A DNA stretch of 64,000 nt from CAWGCA01 sp963820955 (GCA_963820955.1 CAWGCA010000045.1:1-64000), one strand, 5' to 3'. Shown: positions 1 through 13,880, numbered from the stretch's first letter. Notes: a model not told the origin generated them from the letters alone. A program made the numbers and translations.

Positions 1-11
1 GGCTGACGCAT
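1..11 (-). CDS. tpiA: Start of triosephosphate isomerase (partial, runs off the window)
   Basis: On the minus strand the first 11 bases read ATG CGT CAG CC, giving Met-Arg-Gln-(Pro), a common TpiA N-terminus. A ribosome-binding sequence TTAGGAG lies 6 bases upstream of the ATG. In many gammaproteobacteria tpiA follows glmM directly, in the same direction as here. The call rests on four codons plus synteny, so it is tentative. The 213 bases between this start and the glmM stop hold no gene or strong terminator that I can see. Confidence 0.5.
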
Positions 12-224
12 TTGTATCTCCTAACTGCCGTAAAAAAATCAGCGCGCTAGTGTAACCATGGGGCGTAGTGAAAGCAAATCACCAGGATGCCACCGCAGAA
101 AAATAGTCTGCTCGTCCGCTCCCTTGTCGCCTCTCGGAATATTCTGACAGGCTGGTGTATAGCTCGTCTGTAGCGACCCATCTCCTGAATTCAGCGCCCG
201 AGCGGTGAGAATCGCGGGTTAGGC

Positions 225-1568
225 CTAGGCCCTCAGTTCCTCGACGACGTCCACCAGCTGCCGAGTAAGTGCCTCGACCTGATTGCCCGATTGCCCTTCG
301 ATCATTACGCGTATCAGCGGCTCCGTTCCCGATGGCCGCAGAAGTACCCGGCCTTTGTCTCCCAGCTCGGCCTGAACTGCACGCACCGCTGCGGTCAATG
401 TCTCCGACGACATGATCTCGGCGGCCACGCGGTCACCCAGACGCACGTTCTGGAGTAACTGCGGATATTTTTCCATACCCTGTCTTAACTCCTTGAGGGT
501 ACGCCCACTCTTTCGGAGCTCGGTCACCACCTGCAGGGCAGTCACAATCCCATCACCGGTCGTGGTGCGATCCAGGCAGATGATATGCCCCGAGGGTTCC
601 CCGCCTAGCACCCAGTTCCTCTCCTTCAACCGCTCCATCACGTAACGGTCGCCCACATCGGTTCGCTCAAAGCCTATACCCATGCTGCCAAGGGCCCGCT
701 CCAGACCCAGGTTACTCATCTGCGTTCCTACCACTGCCCCTCGAAACCCACCATTCAAATGACGGGAACGCGCGATGATGTAGAGGATGTCGTCGCCATC
801 GATCACTTCACCCTCTTCATCCACCATGATGAGACGGTCGCCATCACCATCCAGGGCCACCCCGAGATCGGCACCCTCGGAAACGACTGCGTTACTCAAA
901 TTGTCGATATGGGTCGAACCCACACCGTCATTTATGTTGAGGCCGTCGGGTTCCACCCCGATGGCGATCACCTCCGCCCCCAGCTCTTCGAACACGTGGG
1001 GCGCGATATGGTAGGTAGCGCCGTTGGCGCAATCCACCACCAGCTTGAGGCCCGAAAAATTCGTCACCCAGGGGATAGTGCTCTTACAAAACTCGATATA
1101 CCGGCCGGCTGCGTCATCCACCCGGTATGCCTTCCCGAGCTGCTCCGATCCAGCGGTTTCCATGGTCTGGTCGAGTTCGCGCTCGATCGCTAGCTCTACT
1201 TCGTCCGGCAGTTTGCTCCCCTCGCCGGAGAAAAACTTGATGCCATTATCATAGTGGGGATTGTGGGAGGCGCTGATGACCACCCCTGCCCGGGCGTGCA
1301 ATGTACGGGTGAGGTAGGCGATTCCAGGCGTTGGCATGGGTCCGAGCAGGTGGATATCCACCCCCGCCGCCGCCAGTCCAGCCTCCAGTGCGGATTCGAA
1401 CATATAACCGGAGATCCGCGTATCCTTGCCGATCAGCACCTTTCCCCCTTGCCCTCGACCAAACACCCTGCCGGCAGCCCAGCCCAGCTTGAGCATGAAT
1501 TCCGGGGTAATGTGCCCCTCCCCCACGCGCCCCCGAATACCGTCTGTTCCAAAATACCGCTTTTCCAA
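225..1568 (-). CDS. glmM: Phosphoglucosamine mutase GlmM
   Basis: GlmM interconverts glucosamine-6-phosphate and glucosamine-1-phosphate, the step before UDP-GlcNAc synthesis for peptidoglycan and LPS. The 447-aa protein has the family's usual length. It starts RYFGTDGIRG, has the phosphoserine loop ISASHNPHYDNGIKFF with the catalytic serine near residue 101, a metal-binding DGDGDR loop near residue 240, and the C-terminal phosphate-binding RPSGTEPLIRVM. It lies 6 bp downstream of folP on the same strand. With ftsH upstream and tpiA downstream this is the standard ftsH-folP-glmM arrangement, so co-transcription is likely. Confidence 0.97.
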   Translation of the reverse strand: MEKRYFGTDGIRGRVGEGHITPEFMLKLGWAAGRVFGRGQGGKVLIGKDTRISGYMFESALEAGLAAAGVDIHLLGPMPTPGIAYLTRTLHARAGVVISASHNPHYDNGIKFFSGEGSKLPDEVELAIERELDQTMETAGSEQLGKAYRVDDAAGRYIEFCKSTIPWVTNFSGLKLVVDCANGATYHIAPHVFEELGAEVIAIGVEPDGLNINDGVGSTHIDNLSNAVVSEGADLGVALDGDGDRLIMVDEEGEVIDGDDILYIIARSRHLNGGFRGAVVGTQMSNLGLERALGSMGIGFERTDVGDRYVMERLKERNWVLGGEPSGHIICLDRTTTGDGIVTALQVVTELRKSGRTLKELRQGMEKYPQLLQNVRLGDRVAAEIMSSETLTAAVRAVQAELGDKGRVLLRPSGTEPLIRVMIEGQSGNQVEALTRQLVDVVEELRA

Positions 1569-1574
1569 CTTTGA

Positions 1575-2408
1575 CTACCCCTGTTGCAACACGGCGGCCG
1601 CGACCTTGAGCGCATCTACCGTGGGTTTTACATCATGGACACGAACAATCGATGCCCCCCGTTCCACCGCCATCACCGCTGCCGCCAGACTGCCGTAGAG
1701 CCGGCGCTGGACCGATACGCCACCCAGGATGGTACCGATCATCGACTTGCGGGAAATACCTATCAGCAACGGCAATCCCCTATCGGTCAATGAACCGAGG
1801 TTCTTGAGCAGGCAAAGATTGTGTTCGGTTGTCTTGCCAAATCCGAATCCCGGATCCAGCAACAGCCGATCTCCGGTGATACCCGCCGCCTCGCAGGCCG
1901 CCACCCGTGCCGCCAGAAAGGCCCTAACCTCCCGCACCACGTCCCGATAGACCGGTTGTCGCTGCATGGTGCGGGGCTCTCCCTGCATATGCATCAGACA
2001 AACCGGAACCCCGGTATCCCGCGCGGCTTCCAGCGCCCCCGCTTCCCGCAACGCCATCACATCATTCACCAGCCCGGCACCGGCGGCTACCGCTTCCCGC
2101 ATTACCACTGCCTTACTGGTATCGATGGAGACGATGACCGGTAGTTCGCTGGTGAGCGCCTGAATAACCGGAATCACCCGATCCATCTCCTGCTGTGCCG
2201 AAACCGGCTCCGCGCCCGGGCGGGTGGATTCCCCGCCGACATCAATGATATCCGCTCCCTCGTCCACCATCTTCCGGGCCTGGGAGAGCGCTGTATCAAG
2301 GCAAAAAAAATTACCCCCGTCCGAGAAGGAATCGGGGGTAATGTTTAGGATACCCATCACCCGCGGACGAGTGAGATCAAGGCTTCTGCCGGCACACTCC
2401 AGCGCCAT
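1575..2408 (-). CDS. folP: Dihydropteroate synthase
   Basis: FolP condenses p-aminobenzoate with hydroxymethyl-dihydropterin pyrophosphate in folate synthesis and is the sulfonamide target. The 277-aa protein has the signature MGILNITPDSFSDGG at about residues 18-32, DVGGESTRPGAE for pterin and pyrophosphate binding, the strand VSIDTSK, and LLDPGFGFGK near residue 180. All are canonical. It sits 38 bp downstream of ftsH and 6 bp upstream of glmM. The codons for the NITPDSFSDGGN motif form a perfect 10-bp hairpin followed by a T-run on the coding strand, listed separately. Confidence 0.97.
   Translation of the reverse strand: MALECAGRSLDLTRPRVMGILNITPDSFSDGGNFFCLDTALSQARKMVDEGADIIDVGGESTRPGAEPVSAQQEMDRVIPVIQALTSELPVIVSIDTSKAVVMREAVAAGAGLVNDVMALREAGALEAARDTGVPVCLMHMQGEPRTMQRQPVYRDVVREVRAFLAARVAACEAAGITGDRLLLDPGFGFGKTTEHNLCLLKNLGSLTDRGLPLLIGISRKSMIGTILGGVSVQRRLYGSLAAAVMAVERGASIVRVHDVKPTVDALKVAAAVLQQG
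2303..2342 (-). other. Terminator-like hairpin inside the folP coding region
   Basis: Positions 2310-2319 and 2333-2342 are perfectly complementary (ATTACCCCCG / CGGGGGTAAT) with a 13-base loop. In the folP mRNA the 3' arm runs straight into a tract of about eight U (2303-2310). Structurally this is a textbook intrinsic terminator, but it lies about 25 codons into folP. It may be a chance product of the conserved ITPDSFSDGG codons. Whether it pauses or ends transcription cannot be told from sequence. Confidence 0.5.
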
Positions 2409-2446
2409 AAACCCGCTTCCCGCCGTCCCCTTATCCTGAATCCCGT

Positions 2447-4366
<1,920 letters not shown>

Positions 4367-4528
4367 ATCATTCAAGGCGTATACCCTCTGCAATATAGTG
4401 GATCCGCCAGCCCGTCAACAGACCCTACAATAGGCCCCCGCAGCGCTTCCAGCTTCACTGAAAGCACGAAGAACCCGATATGATTCAATTGGTTAAAAAA
4501 TTCAGTTCCGTATTTATTTGGTACATTA

Positions 4529-5149
4529 CTATACATTATAGTTCCCTGCCACCAGATAAACCTCACGACTGCGGGGTCGGGAAGCCCGGGGTTTGCGCGT
4601 AACCACCTGCTGAAAGGAGGCGCGCAGATCCCTGACATACTGATCAAACCCCTCGCCCTGAAAGATTTTCACCACCAACCCACCTCCGGGCCGCAATACT
4701 TCTCGGCCAAAACCCAGCGCCAGTTCGCACAAATAGATCGCACGTGGCTGGTCTACCGCCGACATGCCACTGACATTGGGGGCCATGTCGGAAATTACAA
4801 GATCCACTGGCTTATCCCCCAACAGGGCGCGGAGTTGCTGCAACGGCACCTGGTCCCGAAAATCGCCCAGGATGAAGTCAACCCCATTGACCGGATCCAT
4901 CGGCAGTATATCCAGCGCGACCACCCGACCCTTGGGACCAACGATCTGGTGAGTCAACTGCGACCAACCGCCAGGGGCTGCTCCCAGATCCACCACGGTC
5001 TGACCCGGCCTTATCACCCGGTCACGCTCCTGGATCTCCTGCAGCTTGTACACCGCCCGTGACCTATAACCCTCTTTCTGGGCCTTTTTTACGAACTCGT
5101 CGTTGAAATGACGGTCCAGCCAGCGACGGCTGCTCTTGCTTTTTTTCAT
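4529..5149 (-). CDS. rlmE: 23S rRNA 2'-O-methyltransferase RlmE (FtsJ/RrmJ)
   Basis: RlmE methylates the 2'-O of U2552 in 23S rRNA during late 50S assembly. The frame stays open upstream, but the ATG giving MKKSKSSRRWLDRHFNDEFV matches the family N-terminus, so I use it (206 aa, standard length). The SAM-binding motif VVDLGAAPGGWSQL lies near residue 50. The K-D-K-E methyltransferase residues fit YKLQ (Lys), ISDMAPN (Asp) and VVKIFQGEGFD (Lys). It is divergent from yhbY with 75 bp between starts, and ftsH follows in the same direction. This rlmE-ftsH order is widely conserved. Confidence 0.95.
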   Translation of the reverse strand: MKKSKSSRRWLDRHFNDEFVKKAQKEGYRSRAVYKLQEIQERDRVIRPGQTVVDLGAAPGGWSQLTHQIVGPKGRVVALDILPMDPVNGVDFILGDFRDQVPLQQLRALLGDKPVDLVISDMAPNVSGMSAVDQPRAIYLCELALGFGREVLRPGGGLVVKIFQGEGFDQYVRDLRASFQQVVTRKPRASRPRSREVYLVAGNYNV

Positions 5150-5224
5150 ATCGCTTACAACGGAATCGAGGAAATCGGTCTGCCCTGGGTTAAAATTTGC
5201 GTTTTTCTCACAACGGAGCCTGGT

Positions 5225-5521
5225 ATGTCCATCACCGAAAAGCAACGCCGTCACCTGAGGGGGCTCGCCCATCACCTGAAACCGGTCGTGATGGTGGGAC
5301 AGAAAGGCCTTAGCGAAGGTGTCTTCAATGAACTGGATATCGCGCTGGAAAGCCACGAGCTGGTCAAACTCCGGATCAGTGCCGCCGACCGCGAGGAACG
5401 TCGGGAAATGATCACTGCTCTCGGCCAACAGAGCGGCTCAGAGCTGATCCAGACGATCGGCCAGGTAGCGGTTCTCTATCGTCGCCACCCGAAAAAACCA
5501 AAAATCAAACTGCCTGTATAA
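5225..5521 (+). CDS. yhbY: Ribosome assembly RNA-binding protein YhbY (CRM domain)
   Basis: This is a single-domain CRM protein that binds pre-50S particles. The start MSITEKQRRHLRGLAHHLKP gives 98 aa, the family's normal size; an ORF start 39 codons upstream would overlap rlmE and is not credible. The CRM signature GQKGLSEGVFNELDIALESHELVKLRI is present with its GxxG turn. It is divergent from rlmE, as in E. coli. The 58-bp gap to the convergent greA contains a short TCGG-TTAG-CCGA stem and then a run of ten T, a weak terminator at best. Confidence 0.95.
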   Translation: MSITEKQRRHLRGLAHHLKPVVMVGQKGLSEGVFNELDIALESHELVKLRISAADREERREMITALGQQSGSELIQTIGQVAVLYRRHPKKPKIKLPV

Positions 5522-5579
5522 ACCACTTCGGCAATGCCGTTCGGTTAGCCGATATTCGAGGGAATTTTTTTTTTCGTTC

Positions 5580-6056
5580 TTACTCGTACCGGACTTCCAG
5601 AATCTCAAAATGCCTCTTCCCTTTCGGGGTGTCCACCACCGCCAGGTCCCCCTGCGATTTTCCGATCAAGGCACGTGCTATCGGTGAGCTAATGGAAATC
5701 CGGGATTGCTTTATGTCCGCCTCATCTTCACCAACGATAACGAAGCAGTGCTCTTGGTCCGATTCCTCTTCGTACACATCCACCGTAGCGCCAAACACCA
5801 CCCGTCCGTCTGCATGGATGGTGGTGACATCGATAATCTGGGCGTGGGACAGTTTGGATTCGATATCCTTGATCCGGCCCTCGATGAAACCCTGCTGTTC
5901 CCGGGCGGCGTGATACTCGGCATTCTCCTTCAGATCGCCGTGGGCACGAGCCTCGGCAATCGCGGTGATCACCTTGGGCCGGGCTACGGTCTTTAGTTCG
6001 TTTAGCTCCGTCCTCAACAGCTCAGCGCCGCGGACCGTCAAAGGTACCTTGGTCAT
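5580..6056 (-). CDS. greA: Transcription elongation factor GreA
   Basis: GreA rescues backtracked RNA polymerase by stimulating cleavage of the nascent transcript. The ATG giving MTKVPLTVRGAELLRTELNEL yields 158 aa, the normal length; the upstream extension would overlap carB. The coiled-coil shows the GDLKENAEYHAAREQQGFIEGRI signature with the acidic Asp and Glu at its tip. The C-terminal FKBP-like half ends SPIARALIGKSQGDLAVVDTPKGKRHFEILEV. It lies 40 bp downstream of carB on the same strand, the usual carAB-greA order in this class. Confidence 0.97.
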   Translation of the reverse strand: MTKVPLTVRGAELLRTELNELKTVARPKVITAIAEARAHGDLKENAEYHAAREQQGFIEGRIKDIESKLSHAQIIDVTTIHADGRVVFGATVDVYEEESDQEHCFVIVGEDEADIKQSRISISSPIARALIGKSQGDLAVVDTPKGKRHFEILEVRYE

Positions 6057-6096
6057 CCTCTCTTCTCCTAATCCTGAACGATACTTCCGATGTTTT

Positions 6097-9306
<3,210 letters not shown>

Positions 9307-9348
9307 TTGTTCTTTACTGCCAGGCCATCCGGGGCTCCTGAGCAGGCC

Positions 9349-10512
9349 TCAACCGGCCTGCTGGATACCCTCGCGGCGTGCGTTTATCAAATCAATGAAG
9401 TGGTCGAATACCGGTGCCACATCGTGGGGACCCGGGCTTGCCTCGGGGTGTCCCTGAAAACCGAAGGCTGGTCGATCGCTGCGATGAATTCCCTGCAGAG
9501 AGCCATCGAACAGGGAGCGGTGGGTGGCCATCAGGTTTTCCGGCAGACTATTCTCATCGACCGCAAAACCATGATTCTGGCTGCTGATCATCACATTACC
9601 GAACTGCAGGTCCTGAACCGGATGATTGGCACCGTGGTGGCCGAATTTCATTTTTACCGTACGCGCCCCGCTGGCAATCGCCAACAGTTGGTGACCCAGG
9701 CAGATACCGAACACCGGAAGATCTTTTTCCAGCAACCGGCCAATCGCCTCGATCGCATAATCGCAGGGCTCCGGATCGCCCGGACCGTTGGACAGAAACA
9801 CGCCGTCGGGCTTCATCGCCAGCACCTGGTCTGCCGGTGTTTCGGCCGGCACTACGCTAACCCGGCAGCCCCGGTCCACCAGCATGCGCAGGATATTGCG
9901 CTTGATACCATAATCGTAGGCAACGATGTGCAGTGGCAGATTTTCCTCGATGGGATGCATTGCCCCGGGCATCCCCCCCTCCAGGGTCCAGCTGCCCTGT
10001 GCCCACTCATAGGGGACATCGGTGGTCACCTCCCGCGCCAGGTCCATGCCCTGCAGACCTTGAAAGTCCTTTGCCGCTGCCAGGGCCACTGCCTCGTCGA
10101 CCTTGTCCCCAGCCAGAATACAGCCGCCTTGGGCGCCTTTTTCCCGCAGGATGCGGGTCAGTCGACGGGTGTCAATACCGGAAATCGCTACCACGCCTTG
10201 TGTCTGTAGATAGTCTTCCAATGACCGCTGACTTCGCCAGTTGCTCGCCAGCAACGGCAAGTCCCGGATGACCAGCCCCGCCGCGTGGACGCCGGAGGAC
10301 TCCTCATCGTCATCGTTGGTTCCGGTGTTGCCGATATGGGGATAGGTGAGGGTAACTATCTGTCTGCAGTAGGAGGGATCCGTCAGAATCTCCTGATAGC
10401 CTGTCATGGCGGTATTGAACACCACCTCGCCCACGGTCTGTCCATCAGCGCCAATGGATTCCCCTCGAAACAGTGACCCGTCTTCCAGCAGCAGCAATGC
10501 AGGCTTTCTCAA
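9349..10512 (-). CDS. carA: Carbamoyl-phosphate synthase small subunit (glutamine amidotransferase)
   Basis: CarA hydrolyses glutamine and feeds ammonia to CarB. The frame is open far upstream into the thioredoxin gene, but CarA homology begins at RKPALLLLEDGSLFRG. I place the start at a TTG at 10512, preceded by GGAGGGAG about 9 bases upstream, giving 387 aa, close to the usual 380. The class I amidotransferase triad is visible: nucleophile Cys in VFGICLGHQLLA, and His and Glu in FQGHPEASPGP. The oxyanion loop FLSNGPGDPEP is present. The TTG start would lower initiation; no nearer ATG fits. Confidence 0.95.
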   Translation of the reverse strand: MRKPALLLLEDGSLFRGESIGADGQTVGEVVFNTAMTGYQEILTDPSYCRQIVTLTYPHIGNTGTNDDDEESSGVHAAGLVIRDLPLLASNWRSQRSLEDYLQTQGVVAISGIDTRRLTRILREKGAQGGCILAGDKVDEAVALAAAKDFQGLQGMDLAREVTTDVPYEWAQGSWTLEGGMPGAMHPIEENLPLHIVAYDYGIKRNILRMLVDRGCRVSVVPAETPADQVLAMKPDGVFLSNGPGDPEPCDYAIEAIGRLLEKDLPVFGICLGHQLLAIASGARTVKMKFGHHGANHPVQDLQFGNVMISSQNHGFAVDENSLPENLMATHRSLFDGSLQGIHRSDRPAFGFQGHPEASPGPHDVAPVFDHFIDLINARREGIQQAG

Positions 10513-10675
10513 GAAATCACTCCCTCCAGACACACCAAACGGGACAGCCCTTGAAGAACCATCCCGCAGAGATCGATTACAGGGGGCGGACTCCGCCGCG
10601 ATGTCTAGGCGGCCGCCGACAGTTAAAATTCTACTTGATGCGGAGCAACTCTGTCCATCGTCAAACTCCTGTCGA

Positions 10676-11110
10676 TCAGAGGTTCTGGCTTGCCCAAGCC
10701 ACCAAACCGGCCGTGTCCATGGCCCCGGACATGCGCGCGATATCCCGGCCACCACGGAATAAAACCAGGGTAGGAATACTGCGAATAGCGTACTGCATGG
10801 CCAGGCCCTGATTTTCCTCGGTATTGACCTTGACCAGCCGCATGCTGGGTTCAAGCTGCTGGGCGGCCTGTTCAAAGGCCGGCGCCATCATTTTGCAAGG
10901 GCCGCACCAGGGCGCCCAGAAATCCACCAGCAGGGGGATCCCGCTGTGCTGAATATGGCGGCCGAAGCCTGCCTCACTCAGTGCCAGGGGGCGCCCCTGA
11001 AACAACGGCTTGTGGCACTTACCGCAGCTGGGCTGCTGAACCAGGCGTTCCGCCGGCAACCGGTTTATTCCGTCACAGTGAGGACAGACCAGATGTAAAG
11101 GGTTTGTCAT
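10676..11110 (-). CDS. trxC: Thioredoxin 2 (TrxC) with zinc-binding N-terminus
   Basis: This cytoplasmic thioredoxin is 144 aa, as expected for TrxC. The N-terminus carries two CxxC pairs (CPHC and CGKC) that bind zinc and tune redox potential in the family. The thioredoxin fold follows with active site WAPWCGPCK near residue 70 and the cis-proline IRSIPTLVLF. It lies 163 bp upstream of carA on the same strand and is divergent from the CnoX-like gene, so two thioredoxin-fold genes share one promoter region (11111-11259). Confidence 0.93.
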   Translation of the reverse strand: MTNPLHLVCPHCDGINRLPAERLVQQPSCGKCHKPLFQGRPLALSEAGFGRHIQHSGIPLLVDFWAPWCGPCKMMAPAFEQAAQQLEPSMRLVKVNTEENQGLAMQYAIRSIPTLVLFRGGRDIARMSGAMDTAGLVAWASQNL

Positions 11111-11173
11111 GGCGTGATCGTCCGTAGTCTATTCAGATGTAGTTCCAGAGAGGTGGGCACTATGAGGTGGAAT

Positions 11174-11201
11174 TTCAAGCCAGCGAAAATCACCGTATAC
11201 T
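11174..11201 (+). promoter_or_regulatory. Candidate sigma-70 promoter for the cnoX-like operon
   Basis: A TATACT hexamer at 11196-11201 is preceded by a weak -35 (TTCAAG at 11174-11179) with a 16-base spacer. It lies 59 bases before the ATG at 11260, in the divergent gap with trxC. The -10 matches five of six consensus bases and the -35 only three, so this is tentative. Confidence 0.3.
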
Positions 11202-11259
11202 CTATAGGGCATACCTTGTTGGAAGATAATTCGCAGCCCGATCTAACACCGCTGAAACC

Positions 11260-12123
11260 ATGACGCATTCACAGTACATATTTGAGGTAACCACAGAGAA
11301 CTTCGGCAAGATCGTAGTGGAAGGCTCCCGGTCAATCCCTGTGCTGGTGGACTTCTGGGCGGAGTGGTGCCAGCCCTGCAAGGTGCTGATGCCAGTCCTG
11401 GCCAGGCTGGCAGAGGAGTTCCAGGGGAAATTTATCCTCGCCAAGATCAATACCGAAGAGCAGCAGGCGATTGCGGCCGAATTCGGGATCCGCAGCATTC
11501 CCACGGTCAAGCTGTTCCGTGGCGGCGAAGCGGTGGATGAATTCATGGGGGCGCTGCCGGAATCGGAAATACGTGCCTTCCTGGACCGTCATATCCCGCG
11601 CGAGTCGGACCAACTGGTATCTCAGGCCAACCAATTGATCCAGGCGGGAAGAACAGAGGATGCGCTGAGGCTCATCGAGCAGGCGCATGCCGAAGATCCA
11701 GGAAACCCAAGAGTACAGCTCGCATACGCTCGCCTGAAGGCAACCCTGGGGGAGATAGAGACGGCGGAAAGGCTGCTTGCCGAGCTGCCCATGGAGGAAC
11801 AGGAGAAACCGGAGGTTTCGGCTCTGCGGGCACGATTCCTGTTCGACCGGGTGGCCGGCGCTGCGCCGGCGCCAGCTGAGTGTGAAGAGTCGCTGCAGCG
11901 TAATCCAAATGATGGCGAAACACTCTATCAGCTGGCCGCCCACAAAGTGATGGGAAACGACTACCAGGGCGCCCTGGAACTGCTGCTGACACTGCTGCAG
12001 AAAAATCGGCAATACGGTGACGATGCGGCCCGTAAGGGAATGCTCGCGGTGTTCGAGATCCTGGGTGGATCGGGTGATCTCGTGAGTCACTACCGCAGCC
12101 GGATGTTCAATGCCCTGCATTGA
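11260..12123 (+). CDS. cnoX: Thioredoxin-TPR co-chaperone, CnoX/YbbN-like
   Basis: The 287-aa protein has an N-terminal thioredoxin fold (about residues 1-110) and a C-terminal TPR region of helical repeats, the CnoX/YbbN architecture (E. coli 284 aa). The E. coli enzyme has lost the dithiol (SxxC); this one keeps a full WAEWCQPCK motif, so redox activity is plausible. CnoX proteins hold unfolded clients and pass them to GroEL or DnaK. The cis-proline IRSIPTVKLF is intact. It opens a tight plus-strand run leading to the DUF692 gene, which starts within 50 bp of its stop. Confidence 0.9.
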   Translation: MTHSQYIFEVTTENFGKIVVEGSRSIPVLVDFWAEWCQPCKVLMPVLARLAEEFQGKFILAKINTEEQQAIAAEFGIRSIPTVKLFRGGEAVDEFMGALPESEIRAFLDRHIPRESDQLVSQANQLIQAGRTEDALRLIEQAHAEDPGNPRVQLAYARLKATLGEIETAERLLAELPMEEQEKPEVSALRARFLFDRVAGAAPAPAECEESLQRNPNDGETLYQLAAHKVMGNDYQGALELLLTLLQKNRQYGDDAARKGMLAVFEILGGSGDLVSHYRSRMFNALH

Positions 12124-12167
12124 ATCCATCCATTGCCGTCAATAGGCAGAATGAGGGCATGGTATTG

Positions 12168-13013
12168 ATGAGCTCAGAACAGCAGATCAAAACCCTCCTT
12201 CGCTACCTGGGATTCGGCCTGCGACTGCGCAGGGAGTACCTGGCTCCCCTGCTGCGAGACCAGCCGGCGGTAGACTGGTTTGAGATCATCTCCGAGAGCT
12301 ACCTGGAGGCGGACGAGTCCGCACTCCAGCAGTTGGACGAACTCAGGGAACACTACCCCATCGTCATGCACGGCACCTCCCTCGCCGTCGGCAGCCCCTG
12401 GCCGTTGGACCAGGTCTATCTGAAAAAGCTGCGCCGACTGATCGATCGGGTAAAACCCGAGTGGATATCCGATCACCTCTGCTGGAGTGGCGCGGATGAC
12501 ACCCAGGGCCAGTTACTGCCTCTGCCCTACACCCAGGAAACACGGGATCACGTGATCCAGCGCGTGCGCCAAGTACAGGATCTGCTCGGCCGCCAGATTC
12601 TGCTGGAAAACGTACCGGCCGATACAGGAAATACTTCCCCCGAAATACCTGAAGCGGAATTTCTGCGTGAGGTTGCGGAAGCGTCCGACTCGCTGATTCT
12701 GATCGATATCAACAACCTGCATGCCTCCAGCGTAAATCAGGGTTTTCATCCCCAGGAATATCTCAAACAGATTCCGGAGGATCGGGTTAAGCAGATCCAT
12801 CTTGCTGGCGCCGTCACCCTCTGCGGCCGGCAACAACACTCCCCGGTGCAAATCGCCGACCCTGTCTGGGAACTCTACACCACGGCGCTGACGCTGTTCG
12901 GACCGGTCTCCACCATGATCGAAAGGGTTGATACCATCCCGTCACTGGACGAAATGGTTAAGGAGGTCGAACAGGCACGCTGCTCCACCCAGCGTTTCCT
13001 CTCCATCGACTGA
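12168..13013 (+). CDS. DUF692 family protein (MNIO superfamily) with altered metal-site motifs
   Basis: DUF692 proteins (MbnB, TglH, BufB) are TIM-barrel multinuclear iron enzymes that modify cysteines in peptide precursors. I take the ATG at 12168 (MSSEQQIKTLLRYLGFGLRL, 281 aa) because GAGGG lies about 10 bases upstream. Family motifs seen are GFGLR, WFEIISESY, MHGTSLAVGS, WISDHLCWS, LLPLPYT, LLENVPADTG, IDINNLHA, IHLAG, DPVWELY and MIERVDTIP. The usual HLAGH is HLAGA here, and the following Asp-x-His is replaced by Gln-Gln-His, so at least one expected iron ligand seems lost. No precursor peptide or BufC-like partner is adjacent. The family call is firm; activity is open. Confidence 0.85.
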   Translation: MSSEQQIKTLLRYLGFGLRLRREYLAPLLRDQPAVDWFEIISESYLEADESALQQLDELREHYPIVMHGTSLAVGSPWPLDQVYLKKLRRLIDRVKPEWISDHLCWSGADDTQGQLLPLPYTQETRDHVIQRVRQVQDLLGRQILLENVPADTGNTSPEIPEAEFLREVAEASDSLILIDINNLHASSVNQGFHPQEYLKQIPEDRVKQIHLAGAVTLCGRQQHSPVQIADPVWELYTTALTLFGPVSTMIERVDTIPSLDEMVKEVEQARCSTQRFLSID

Positions 13014-13034
13014 CACCGGATCAATCTGACCGGC

Positions 13035-13880
13035 ATGAAAATTTCCGTCGTCATACCGACCCATGACCGGGCCCAGCTTCTGGCCAGGGCCCTGGAATCG
13101 GTCCGTAATCAGACCTTCCAAGCACAAGAGATTATCGTGGTGGATGACGGCTCAAGAGACGATACCCGACAACTGCTGGAAAGCCGATTTCCCGAGTGCC
13201 GTTATTTCTATCAGGACAACCGAGGCGTAAGCAGCGCCCGCAACCGGGGGATCGAGGCGGCGCGCTGCGACTGGATCGCTCTGCTCGACTCAGATGACGA
13301 ATGGCTAGCGGGCAAACTGGCGGCGCAGAGAGCACAGTTGAATTCTGAGCCCCAAACCCGCCTCTGCCATACAGAGGAGATCTGGATACGCAATGGCCGG
13401 CGGGTAAACCCGATGAAAAAACATGCCAAGGCCGGTGGATGGATATTTCAGAACTGCCTTCCGCTGTGTGTGATTTCACCCTCTGCCGCGTTGATACATC
13501 GCTCTCTCTTCTCGGAAGTCGGGCTGTTTGACGAGTCGCTACCGGCCTGCGAAGACTACGATCTCTGGCTGCGCATCTGTGCCCGCAATCCCGTCGCCCT
13601 GGTGGAGACACCGCAGCTGATCAAATACGGTGGACACCCGGACCAACTCTCCCACCGCCACTGGGGCATGGACAGATTCCGTCTCCAGGCGCTGGAGAAA
13701 ATCATCCGCAGCGGCGCCATTCAGGGAAAAGCGCTGATGGCAGCCGTCTCGACCCTGATCGAAAAGGCCGAAATACTGGCCCAGGGTGCCGAAAAAAGAG
13801 GCCGTCATGAAGAAGCGCTGTTCTACCGGGACAAACAGCAGTCTTTCTCCCCGTTGCGCTCATACACTATCCATGAGTAA
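13035..13880 (+). CDS. Family 2 glycosyltransferase
   Basis: This 281-aa GT-A fold enzyme begins MKISVVIPTHDRAQLLARAL. It has the nucleotide-binding IIVVDDGSRDDT, the SSARNRGIEAA turn, and the metal-binding ALLDSDDEW (a DxD-type motif) near residue 88. CEDYDLWLRI near residue 175 resembles the catalytic ED region. There is no membrane segment, so it is probably cytoplasmic. The sugar donor and acceptor cannot be read from sequence. It lies 21 bp after the DUF692 gene and its end overlaps the next gene by 8 bp, so it is co-transcribed with a set not obviously devoted to polysaccharide synthesis. Confidence 0.88.
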   Translation: MKISVVIPTHDRAQLLARALESVRNQTFQAQEIIVVDDGSRDDTRQLLESRFPECRYFYQDNRGVSSARNRGIEAARCDWIALLDSDDEWLAGKLAAQRAQLNSEPQTRLCHTEEIWIRNGRRVNPMKKHAKAGGWIFQNCLPLCVISPSAALIHRSLFSEVGLFDESLPACEDYDLWLRICARNPVALVETPQLIKYGGHPDQLSHRHWGMDRFRLQALEKIIRSGAIQGKALMAAVSTLIEKAEILAQGAEKRGRHEEALFYRDKQQSFSPLRSYTIHE

